Assembly (NCBI GenBank): GCA_964529035.1
Contig: CAZGUG010000018.1
Span: 1 to 34,562 of the forward strand
Length of the DNA stretch: 34,562 nucleotides
Direction: 5' to 3'
Origin: CAZGUG01 sp964529035
GTDB taxonomy: Bacteria > Bacillota > Clostridia > Ch29
Position 1 is the stretch's first letter, and each line of letters opens with the position of its first letter. The notes beneath the pieces were generated by a model. It was not told the DNA's origin. It did not search any database and saw nothing but the letters and a program-made list of their open reading frames with translations. Of this stretch, positions 7,613 to 14,780 are shown one piece after another. The position numbers were made by a program, and so were the translations under genes.

Positions 7613-9454
7613 TCATGCGATGCCTTTTCGCATTTGCTTATCCTTTCTCCATTGACTACATACTACCAATCCACCTAAAACTAATCCTATAATATCAGTT
7701 AAAGTCCCGGTTATAATCAGGCTTAATGCAGCCATTACCAATACCGTCCTTTCCCATTTATTCACATGTTGAAACATATAACCCATGGCACCGGCCGACA
7801 ATAATAAAACTCCGATAAACGCGGTAAAACTTACCCTGATTATTTCCAGTAATTGACCTTGCATTAACAGGGCAGGATTATTAGAAAATACATAAGGTAC
7901 AATAAACCCCGGTATAGCAATTTTTATTGCAGTAAAAGCTGTCTGAACCCAGCCGGACCCTGCCAGACCTGCAGCCGTATATACGGAAAGACATACCGGA
8001 GGTGTGATTGTCCCCAAAATGGCAAAATAGAATATAAACATATGGGCTACCAGTGGCTGCATTCCCATCTGTATTAAAGCCGGCCCTGTGGATGCAGCTG
8101 CAATTACATATGCTACTCCGGTAGGTAAGCCCATACCCAGAATAATTGCTCCGCACATTGCCAAAAATAGCGCAATAGCCAGGTTTCCATCAGCAGTACG
8201 GGTTATTAGTGTAGTTAATTTTGTCCCTAATCCCGTCATTGATACTACACCCAATACAATTCCGGCGCAGCCGCAAGCTGAAGCTACGCTTAATACCCCT
8301 GAAGCGCCTTCTCCCAATGCTTCTTTTATTCTAATTAGGTTTAATCTATTATCCTTGTTAAACATGCTGACCACTATTGTAAGAAAGATACCGGTCAAAG
8401 CGGCTATGGCTGCCGAGTACCCCTTTGAAATCACAACAATCATAGACACCAGCGGAAGTAACATATATCCCTGTTTTTTTATCACCTGCATCAGTTTTGG
8501 TATATCTTGCTCCTTCGGAACCGTTAAGCCAATTCTTTTCGCTTCAAAATGTACGCTGAGAAATGCACTCGCAAAATATAAGACTGCGGGTACTATCGCT
8601 GCGACAACAATACTAATATATGGCAGTTCTAACATTTCAGCCATAATAAAGGCTCCTGCCCCCATAATAGGCGGCATTATTTGTCCACCTGTAGAGGCCA
8701 CTGCTTCAACAGCACCTGCAAAATGCGGCTCATATCCCCTCCTTTTCATTAACGGAATAGTAAAAGATCCGGTGGCTACCACATTTGCTACTGCACTACC
8801 GCTAACAGTACCCAATAAAGCACTGCTTATTACAGCTACCTGCCCTGGCCCTCCCACTGTTCTGCCTGCAATAGCCATAGACAAATCGGTAAATACTTTT
8901 TCTATCTTTGCTTTTTGGAGAAATGCTCCGAATATTACAAATATTATTAGGACTGTGGCAGAAACTCCAATGGGCATTCCCCATACCCCATCTGTAGTTA
9001 AATAAAGATAACCGGTGACACGACTAATACTGTATCCCGGATGGCCCCACCTTCCCGGTATCAGGTTGCCGAAAAAAGCGTATAGCAAGGATACAGTTGC
9101 CAGAGTTGGCAGGGCTAAACCAGATGTCCTTCTGGTACCTTCCATTATTGCAATAATTAGCATTATACTTAAAATCACTTGAAAGCCTTCGGGTAAACCA
9201 GCCTGCAAGCGTATGCTACTATAATTAAAAGTAACATACAATCCGGAAAAAATGATCATACATGCAAGAATAACGTCCACAGCGGATAATTTATTGTTTT
9301 TTCTTAGCGGTATAGACAGAAAAATTATAACTAATAAGACTGTCAAGTGTATACTTCGCATAATATACGCATCCAGAGGTATATTTCTCACAGTGCTTAG
9401 TATGTGAAATAGGCTTATTCCCACAGAAAGCACAGTCACTATTCGCTTATTCAC
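7613..9454 (-). CDS. TRAP transporter fused permease (DctQ-DctM type, TAXI class)
   Basis: 613 aa, GTG start with GGAGGG six bases upstream. Very hydrophobic throughout. The first ~130 residues form a small DctQ-like four-helix unit and the rest the large DctM-like channel subunit. Typical DctM segments are present: GTVSGSAVANVVATGSFTIP, EAVASTGGQIMPPIMGAGAF, GMGLPTGVAYVIAA and GTITPPVCLSVYTAAGLAGS. Fused permeases of this kind usually work with TAXI-family binding proteins in sodium-driven solute uptake, and such a binding protein is the preceding gene (281 bp upstream). Substrate depends on the binding protein. The gene sits centrally in the co-oriented locus, and strong inverted repeats separate it from the binding-protein gene. 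Confidence 0.93.
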   Translation of the reverse strand: MNKRIVTVLSVGISLFHILSTVRNIPLDAYIMRSIHLTVLLVIIFLSIPLRKNNKLSAVDVILACMIIFSGLYVTFNYSSIRLQAGLPEGFQVILSIMLIIAIMEGTRRTSGLALPTLATVSLLYAFFGNLIPGRWGHPGYSISRVTGYLYLTTDGVWGMPIGVSATVLIIFVIFGAFLQKAKIEKVFTDLSMAIAGRTVGGPGQVAVISSALLGTVSGSAVANVVATGSFTIPLMKRRGYEPHFAGAVEAVASTGGQIMPPIMGAGAFIMAEMLELPYISIVVAAIVPAVLYFASAFLSVHFEAKRIGLTVPKEQDIPKLMQVIKKQGYMLLPLVSMIVVISKGYSAAIAALTGIFLTIVVSMFNKDNRLNLIRIKEALGEGASGVLSVASACGCAGIVLGVVSMTGLGTKLTTLITRTADGNLAIALFLAMCGAIILGMGLPTGVAYVIAAASTGPALIQMGMQPLVAHMFIFYFAILGTITPPVCLSVYTAAGLAGSGWVQTAFTAIKIAIPGFIVPYVFSNNPALLMQGQLLEIIRVSFTAFIGVLLLSAGAMGYMFQHVNKWERTVLVMAALSLIITGTLTDIIGLVLGGLVVCSQWRKDKQMRKGIA

Positions 9455-9492
9455 CTTATTCCCTCCTTGTAAATAATTGTAATGGGTCTACT

Positions 9493-9540
9493 CAGAAAAA
9501 TTGTGGGTCCTCCCAATAAATGTAGTAGAGAATTTTTCTG
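9493..9540 (-). repeat. Long inverted repeat before the TRAP permease gene
   Basis: Ten-base perfect arms (CAGAAAAATT and AATTTTTCTG) enclose a 28-base segment with a smaller TGGG/CCCA hairpin. It lies about 40 bp before the permease start, in the mRNA between binding protein and permease. It may lower permease expression relative to the binding protein or mark an RNA processing site; inference only. Confidence 0.5.
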
Positions 9541-9647
9541 AAGTACATTAATAACTAAATTTGCCGAAAAATTTGCCAGGTTATAATGGAGTAATTGCTT
9601 TCTGTTTGGAAAGCCTATTGACTAAACAACGTAATATCAAGAGCTAA

Positions 9648-9677
9648 GGCCTTTGCATTATTTGTAATGCAAAAGCC
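9648..9677 (-). repeat. Stem-loop 3' of the TAXI binding-protein gene
   Basis: GGC-C-TTTGCATTA, loop TTTG, TAATGCAAA-A-GCC: twelve pairs with one mismatch. It begins about 58 bp after the binding-protein stop. No T-run follows on the minus strand, so it is more likely an mRNA 3'-stabilising or attenuating stem than a full terminator. Confidence 0.55.
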
Positions 9678-9735
9678 ATAGCAGTAATTATTGAGGGTAG
9701 TACAGTTTAGCCAGTCTTACCTTGTTAACAAGATT

Positions 9736-10731
9736 TTACTTATGTATAAGTTTATCAGGTATGTCTATGCCCATTTCTTTAAAATACTTCAGAGATCCCG
9801 GGTGCAACGGAACATTCATTTCCAAAACCTGTTCCGGTTTCATATCTCCGCCACTGGGATGGGCGGCTTTCATCGCACCAATGTTTTCGTAAACTCCCTT
9901 TACAAGTTCATATACCAAATCTTCTGGAATGTCTTTATGAACCAGAACCGGTGCCCACAGATTCACTGTTTGAATATCGTCATTACCCGGATAGTATAAA
10001 CCTGCAGGGAAAGTCGTCTTTGTCAGAAACGGCATTTTTTCAAGAATTTTTTCAATATCCTCGTCCGGCAAATCAATTACTACCAATGGCTCTCTTGTTG
10101 CCATTTCCCTGAACTGTGCCGGTGCACCCATTACTATATGTGCATCAATTGAATTGCTCATCATTGCTTCTGCAGCCTCTGTATGCGGCATGTAGAAATC
10201 CTGATGCTTTATACCCAAAGCATCAAGCAGGACAGTGCTAACCGCCTCAGACGCCCCACCCTTGGGTTGCTTATTTACTCTCTTTCCTTCAAGATCCCAA
10301 ATGGTCTCTATTCCGCTATCCTTACGTACTATAATGTTCCAATCCAGAGTATGGGCAGGAAACATTGTCAAAAAAGTCTCTTTGGCATTACCATATTCTC
10401 CTGCACCATTATATAGGTCAATAGCATCATCGTGTCCGACAATCCCAATATCTCCGACACCTTTAGACATACGTACCGCATTTTCTTTATACCCAGCGGT
10501 TGCTTCCAAAGTTAATGTAACATCCGGCAATACTTCAGTGGCAATCTCTACCATGCCGCTCAACAACGAATAGCCGATACCTCCAAGAGTAGAACCTTCA
10601 ACTAATAGTTGGTCGTAGCGTTTTTCATCCTCAACGCCAGTTTTATCCCCGCCGCCACCGCCACATCCTGCCATTACGCCAGCCATAATCATTAGCAACA
10701 GTATTATACTTATTACCTTTTCCCTTTTCAT
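9736..10731 (-). CDS. TAXI-family TRAP solute-binding lipoprotein
   Basis: 331 aa, ATG with GGAGG nearby. N-terminal lipoprotein signal peptide: basic start MKREK, hydrophobic run, lipobox VMAGC with the cysteine at about residue 22, then a glycine linker. The mature part has TAXI-family features (VEGSTLGGIGYSLLSGMVEI, SKGVGDIGIVGHDDAIDLYN, WDLEGKRVNKQPKGGASEAV). It should be anchored outside the membrane and hand substrate to the fused permease downstream. Characterised TAXI proteins bind glutamate/glutamine or related dicarboxylates, which fits the D-glutamate cyclase-like gene 33 bp upstream; this substrate link is inference. The gene is followed by a stem-loop at 9648-9677 that may protect its message. 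Confidence 0.93.
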   Translation of the reverse strand: MKREKVISIILLLMIMAGVMAGCGGGGGDKTGVEDEKRYDQLLVEGSTLGGIGYSLLSGMVEIATEVLPDVTLTLEATAGYKENAVRMSKGVGDIGIVGHDDAIDLYNGAGEYGNAKETFLTMFPAHTLDWNIIVRKDSGIETIWDLEGKRVNKQPKGGASEAVSTVLLDALGIKHQDFYMPHTEAAEAMMSNSIDAHIVMGAPAQFREMATREPLVVIDLPDEDIEKILEKMPFLTKTTFPAGLYYPGNDDIQTVNLWAPVLVHKDIPEDLVYELVKGVYENIGAMKAAHPSGGDMKPEQVLEMNVPLHPGSLKYFKEMGIDIPDKLIHK

Positions 10732-10764
10732 TATTTACCCTCCTTTTAATAATAGTTATTGAGA

Positions 10765-11802
10765 CTACTCAACTTTAAAGGACCTTATTGCCTGTTTTAC
10801 TATTTCATTCAACAAAGTGACAAATGATTGATGTATTGTCATGTCTAATCCATCGGCGCTGTAATCCACATACCCCGTTATTCCGTCAATAAAGGATGCA
10901 TTTCCGACTTCAGTCAATATTCTTTTTTCTATCGCAGCATTATGCAACACATCAATTTTCCTTTCAATTGCTGCAAGACAGGCTGCGATCCCGTAAGCCC
11001 CCCAGTTGGAAATAGCTGCAGTTATCAGAATATCTGTAACCGTTGAAGGGGCGATTCCACCTCCACAACCGCAATTACATTTCTCTCCGTATTTTATTGC
11101 TTTTTTAATCTCTTTCTCAATTACACCCATGCCGATTTCGTTGCCGCCGTCTCCTACCCCAATGGTTAAGGTATTATTTTTCTTTGCCTCCATTATTAGA
11201 TAATCAGCCTTTGCCATGTATTCCGTAGTCTCAGCACCACGACTTGTATGGATTTTCCCTTTGTCATTCATGCCTCCTTTCTCAACAGAAATTACAGCTG
11301 ATGGTCGATAGGCTGCTATTAACTCTTTTGACTTATCCTTAGCTTCTTCGATATCACACGGGAAGGGCAATACCGCCCCACCATGAATCGGAGCATGGGA
11401 AGAATAACATGCAATGGCCTGTTCAGGTGACAACGTACGAAACCCTGCCGCCTGCAATACTTTCTCCATTCCTTTTACCAAACTTTCTTCAATAATAATA
11501 AATGGAACCGCACCCAAACCACGATGTATAGCCCTTGCCAAAGCAGCTGCTCCCGGAGGACCATCGGTCTCAGCAATTTCCGGCGTTATATGTGGCCTGT
11601 CAGGCCATCCGGTCGCAATAAACACCACATCACCAGGTTTGACCTTTTCCTTTAACATCACGGCCGCTGACATACACATGGCCTCTTTACTCTTTTTCCG
11701 CGCAAGAGGATATAATATTGAAATAACATTACGGGAAGGAACATCTAAACTTACTAGCTGGTCCACCCTTTCGCCTACAGCTTTCAAATAATCGTTATGC
11801 AC
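10765..11802 (-). CDS. D-glutamate cyclase-like protein (DUF4392)
   Basis: 345 aa from a GTG start with GAGGG seven bases upstream. Recognised by conserved stretches of the D-glutamate cyclase-like C-terminal domain: FIATGWPDRPHITPEIAETD, TDGPPGAAALARAI, VISVEKGGMNDKGKIHTSRG and TIGVGDGGNEIGMG (about residues 215-228), plus a cysteine/glycine-rich loop CNCGCGGG. The characterised mammalian relative (DGLUCY) converts D-glutamate to 5-oxo-D-proline; the bacterial DUF4392 domain alone is assumed to do the same or a similar cyclisation. Cytoplasmic, no signal peptide. It directly precedes the TAXI binding-protein gene (33 bp), which argues that its substrate or product is what the transporter moves. 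Family assignment is good; activity is inferred. Confidence 0.85.
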   Translation of the reverse strand: MHNDYLKAVGERVDQLVSLDVPSRNVISILYPLARKKSKEAMCMSAAVMLKEKVKPGDVVFIATGWPDRPHITPEIAETDGPPGAAALARAIHRGLGAVPFIIIEESLVKGMEKVLQAAGFRTLSPEQAIACYSSHAPIHGGAVLPFPCDIEEAKDKSKELIAAYRPSAVISVEKGGMNDKGKIHTSRGAETTEYMAKADYLIMEAKKNNTLTIGVGDGGNEIGMGVIEKEIKKAIKYGEKCNCGCGGGIAPSTVTDILITAAISNWGAYGIAACLAAIERKIDVLHNAAIEKRILTEVGNASFIDGITGYVDYSADGLDMTIHQSFVTLLNEIVKQAIRSFKVE

Positions 11803-12292
11803 TTCAATTCCCTCTTTCTGTAGTTTTTTAATGAATTCGATAAAAAACTGTTTTAAGAATCTTCGCTAGGTCATTAATAAACATCTTATTGCTTAGTGAT
11901 TGCTATGATTGTGAGAATTTTGTAAAATGTGGTTTGGTGGATGATATGCAATTCTGTTGTTTCGACATCTTTTTTTGTATTATAGCAAATATTATATATC
12001 CTATACCAGAGTATAAAATTACCATATATTTACGGCAGCAACTCCGCCAAATCACTACGATATGACTGTCTGAATACTTGCCCGTGATTTGTATGTTCTG
12101 TAGTATGAATTGGCGGATTTTTCCTTATGTATAATAACTTCAACGTAACATCTGCCGTCATATAAAGCAAAATTATCAACCTGTAGAGCTTTTCTCTACT
12201 CCGACCGAACAAGTCTTATCTTCATCTTTATGAATTCCATATATCGGTAACTATCTCATGCTTTTTGGTTTTTTACAGTATTTGTGGTAATT
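11803..12292. other. 490-bp non-coding spacer inside the locus
   Basis: It separates the DUF4387 stop from the DUF4392 start. No convincing gene is seen: a 60-codon TTG-started frame at 12030-12212 (minus) lacks a ribosome site. On the minus strand there is a perfect TATAAT at 11979-11984 but no good -35 hexamer. A long-range inverted repeat pairs CCGCCAA near 12048 with TTGGCGG near 12112. A weak -24/-12-like string TGGCGGAGTTGCTGCC lies near 12034-12049. No terminator follows DUF4387, so transcription may read through. The spacer may hold a second promoter for the cyclase and transporter genes. Confidence 0.5.
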
Positions 12293-12613
12293 CTATACCG
12301 GAATTTCTATATCCAACAGAGGCGGATACTGTTGACATCCAAAAATATCACCTTCACCAAAAGAGCCGCTGGGTACCAGCCTGTTAATAGTAAACTTAAT
12401 GGCGAATGCCGGGCCAAATTCGACAAAATCGACTATCCTGGATTCCGGGATATCAAAAAGCTTTGCGATGGCTCCCTTTGTCAGCGCTCCGCTTTTTCTA
12501 ACCAAATCATAATTTTCCTTTTCCCTGAAAATAATGTCGAATGTTATTCTGTCTGTACCGGCATTTTTACTGCGAATCGTTTTTGCCAAATCAACAAGTT
12601 TAACCGTTTTCAT
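12293..12613 (-). CDS. DUF4387 family protein, partner of the AtuA-like protein
   Basis: 106 aa, ATG with AGGAGGAG six bases upstream. Recognised as DUF4387 by its N-terminus (KLVDLAKTIRSKNAG) and by DITF-type segments (RITFDIIFREKENYDLVRKS, FGPAFAIKFTINR, GCQQYPPLLDIEI). It is small, soluble and of unknown function. It starts 11 bp after the AtuA-like gene stops, and the two families are regularly found side by side, so they probably form one enzyme or complex. DUF1446 proteins of other organisms often carry an extra C-terminal domain of about this size, so DUF4387 may be its separate counterpart; that is inference. Family call is firm, function unknown. Confidence 0.85.
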   Translation of the reverse strand: MKTVKLVDLAKTIRSKNAGTDRITFDIIFREKENYDLVRKSGALTKGAIAKLFDIPESRIVDFVEFGPAFAIKFTINRLVPSGSFGEGDIFGCQQYPPLLDIEIPV

Positions 12614-12624
12614 TTTTTCTCCTC

Positions 12625-13995
12625 CTATTCGCCAATTTCTGTGGTGTAGACTTTGAACAATTCCATTGGATCATCAACAGTCACGATATGATTCATGGTC
12701 CACTGATACGCAGGAGACACTTCTACTACCTCGTCAAGAACAAATGCCGCCGTTCCTGCGGTACCCTTAACTTCGGGCAATCTTGCATAGAATATCTGAC
12801 GCATACCAATCATAGCAACCTCTTCTGCCACTTCTTTTGTAGGTGCAACTCCTTCAACGATAATCATAAGTTCATGGGATTTGGATTCCTTAACAGGTTC
12901 CAAGTCACCCATAACTCCATTTTTGCCAAAGATTCTGTAACTGAGTTGATATTCCTTACCGGCAAAGCGTTCTTCTACCTGATCCTTTGCCCATTTGATA
13001 ACCTCGTCGATATGTTTTATTGTATAGGGATCTCGAACTCCTGCCATACCCAAATAACGTTCTCCAACCTTGCCGGAGCCTTCCAATTTAACCTTGATTT
13101 TACCTTCAACGGGAACGAATTTGGCACCGGTTATACGGCAGGTCTTCTCATCATACTGTTCATATACACAATCCTTCATATCCAACATACCACCGGCAAC
13201 ATGCTCATAATATGGATTTGATCTTTCATACATAGCGTGCCCCGCCACCGAGGCAACAGTACATCTCTGTTCCGGATGCATAGCCGTAACCTTTACATCA
13301 TTTTTTGTAATTGTACCTATGACCGTCTCCTTGGCTCCGTATGGCTCTGCACAAAAGGAGGCACACTCAAGCACCTTACCGCAGTAGTAGGCTATATCTT
13401 CTGGAAAACCCTCGTAGATTGCAGGTGCTGCAAACACACATGCATCGCTGGAACGCCCGCCGATAATAACGTCAGCCCCCATTTCCAAAGCCTTGATAAA
13501 TGGATGTACGCCGGCCACCGCCACTATACGGTCAGTCTTGTCAAGCTCTTCAAGGGTTAGATTGCTTCTACTGTCCAGTCCTTCTATAGCTTCGCCGGCC
13601 TCCATTTTCTTACGCAGGTATTCTTTGTCGACTTCAGAATAGAAATAGGCCAATTTAAATTTTTTCATTTTGTGTTTCCTGGCAATCTCTCTTATAAAAT
13701 CCACATACATATCCACGCGACTGTTACTGCCGGTGTCTCCCGAAGAACCAATAACCATGGGAACTCCCTGCTGGCGGGACGCAAGAAGCATAAGCTCCAG
13801 GTCATGTTTTTGCCATTCACGATGGCTAGCACATTTGTCAGCTCCTAAAGGGACAGGCCCGATATCATCACTGCCGGAGTCGCAGCAGTAATAATCCGGT
13901 TTGGTCCTGGCACCAATCCAAAAGCTCTCCTCCTTTGTCGGTGCAAAACCTAGATGGCCGTTAGAGCAATGAATCCTCAGCGTTTCTTTTTGCAT
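12625..13995 (-). CDS. AtuA-like (DUF1446) acyclic terpene utilisation family protein
   Basis: 456 aa, ATG with AAGGAGG eight bases upstream. Family features: N-terminal RIHCSNGHLGFAP, CCDSGSDDIGPVPLG, VIGSSGDTGSNSRVD, AVAGVHPFIKALEMGADVII followed by GGRSSDACVFAAPAI, and C-terminal ELMIIVEGVAPTKEVAEEVA. No signal peptide or membrane helices: cytoplasmic. AtuA was named from a terpene-utilisation cluster but its reaction has not been established to my knowledge, and there is no other terpene-type gene (no acyl-CoA carboxylase or dehydrogenase) here. The partner DUF4387 gene follows after 11 bp. A -24/-12-like element lies about 56 bp upstream, and an overlapping TTGGCA-17-TATAAC could act as a sigma-A promoter. 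First gene of the catabolic part of the locus. Confidence 0.88.
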   Translation of the reverse strand: MQKETLRIHCSNGHLGFAPTKEESFWIGARTKPDYYCCDSGSDDIGPVPLGADKCASHREWQKHDLELMLLASRQQGVPMVIGSSGDTGSNSRVDMYVDFIREIARKHKMKKFKLAYFYSEVDKEYLRKKMEAGEAIEGLDSRSNLTLEELDKTDRIVAVAGVHPFIKALEMGADVIIGGRSSDACVFAAPAIYEGFPEDIAYYCGKVLECASFCAEPYGAKETVIGTITKNDVKVTAMHPEQRCTVASVAGHAMYERSNPYYEHVAGGMLDMKDCVYEQYDEKTCRITGAKFVPVEGKIKVKLEGSGKVGERYLGMAGVRDPYTIKHIDEVIKWAKDQVEERFAGKEYQLSYRIFGKNGVMGDLEPVKESKSHELMIIVEGVAPTKEVAEEVAMIGMRQIFYARLPEVKGTAGTAAFVLDEVVEVSPAYQWTMNHIVTVDDPMELFKVYTTEIGE

Positions 13996-14050
13996 AGATA
14001 TTGCCTCCTTAAACAGTTTATATTAATATTTAATGTCTGTTATATACACA

Positions 14051-14066
14051 AGCATAATCCATGCCA
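14051..14066 (-). promoter_or_regulatory. Candidate sigma-54 promoter (P1) before the AtuA-like gene
   Basis: On the minus strand TGGCATGGATTATGCT has GG and GC exactly ten bases apart and matches the -24/-12 consensus TGGCAYR-N4-TTGCW except for one base in the -12 box. A start near 14040 would give a ~45-base leader. Competing reading: TTGGCA (14062-14067) and TATAAC (14039-14044) with a 17-base spacer form a reasonable sigma-A promoter on the same DNA. The NtrC-type regulator in the same locus favours sigma-54. Confidence 0.55.
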
Positions 14067-14104
14067 AAACATCAACATGACTGATAATACCAACAGAACT
14101 CAAT

Positions 14105-14122
14105 TGTACAAACGCTTGTCCA
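14105..14122. promoter_or_regulatory. Dyad upstream of P1, possible activator site
   Basis: TGTACAAACGCTTGTCCA is an interrupted palindrome (TGNACAA-N4-TTGTNCA) centred about 50 bp upstream of P1. It could be a binding site for the NtrC-type regulator or another dimeric protein. I did not find a clear second copy near the other two sigma-54-like elements, so the assignment is weak. Confidence 0.3.
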
Positions 14123-14223
14123 GTCCAACTGTGTAATTTTTAAGCAATTTTCTACAATTACCGTCTAAATATACGACAGCTGCCGATACTGCATTTTCCC
14201 GAAATTGATATGCTAATGGACAG

Positions 14224-14742
14224 TTATTTACTCACCATTTTATTGTAAACGCTGTCAAACCCATATACTATATCTGTACTCAGCTTTAGCATTTCATTGT
14301 AAAGAGACCCGTGTAAGGTCTTCAGGGACTGACGGGATGAATCCTTTATATCATTTTTGTTGATTTCAATAGCATATATATATTCTTTCATTTTGTTGAT
14401 GAGAAACAGAATTTTCTCACTGGTATGCTTTAACCTATTATCCTGTAGCCAGTACCCTTCCGTTTCGTCAATACATACCAGTACATCCTGTTTTGCTAAT
14501 TCGAATTTGTCGCAGAAATTCTTGTCTGATTCATGCTGCTCATTAATATTTTTATCCACCAGTCTGGCCAATCTGGTAAAACTCATAACCAGTCTGTTAT
14601 AACTGGCCACTGCATCATTATAATCACTAATTCTTAAAGCATTTGACCCAGAGTCCCCACGCTGTTCAATGATGCACCCGTATATTAGAAAAGTCACCAC
14701 TGCAATTACTAAAATCAATACCGGGGAGTTCCTTCGAGGCAT
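14224..14742 (-). CDS. Small exported helical protein, probable lipoprotein, unknown function
   Basis: 172 aa, ATG with GGGGG upstream. Residues 1-22 are a basic start (MPRRN) and hydrophobic core ending LIYGC, a plausible but not ideal lipobox (tyrosine at -2). The mature part is hydrophilic and predicted mostly helical (YNRLVMSFTRLARLVDKNIN; KILFLINKMKEYIYAIEINK), without a family motif I recognise. It lies 38 bp after the symporter gene in the same direction, so the two are almost certainly co-transcribed. It may be an extracytoplasmic accessory of the symporter, but no evidence beyond position supports this. It could also be a single-pass membrane protein rather than a lipoprotein. Confidence 0.75.
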   Translation of the reverse strand: MPRRNSPVLILVIAVVTFLIYGCIIEQRGDSGSNALRISDYNDAVASYNRLVMSFTRLARLVDKNINEQHESDKNFCDKFELAKQDVLVCIDETEGYWLQDNRLKHTSEKILFLINKMKEYIYAIEINKNDIKDSSRQSLKTLHGSLYNEMLKLSTDIVYGFDSVYNKMVSK

Positions 14743-14780
14743 TATTCCGTTCCCCCTTAAACATCTGAATTTTCAACTGC

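Noticed and set aside
8088..9005. Plus-strand open frame of 305 aa
   Set aside because: Fully antisense to the TRAP permease gene; the alanine/isoleucine/proline-rich translation is a shadow of hydrophobic codons.
9565..9582. Another TGGCA...GGCA string between binding protein and permease
   Set aside because: The GG to GC distance is eleven bases and the -12 box is poor.
1507..11802. Functional link between the MurE-like ligase and the D-glutamate cyclase through D-glutamate
   Set aside because: The terminator at 3158-3178 separates them, they are about 8 kb apart, and the MurE-like specificity is unknown; no sequence evidence joins them.
12034..12049. Fourth sigma-54-like string TGGCGGAGTTGCTGCC before the cyclase gene
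   Set aside because: GG-N10-GC spacing is right but the rest of both boxes fits poorly, and it overlaps an inverted repeat that explains part of the match.
12030..12212. 60-aa minus-strand frame in the long spacer
   Set aside because: TTG start, no ribosome site, no recognisable domain. Its tail (HGQVFRQSYRSDLAELLP) reads protein-like, so a decayed gene fragment is not excluded.
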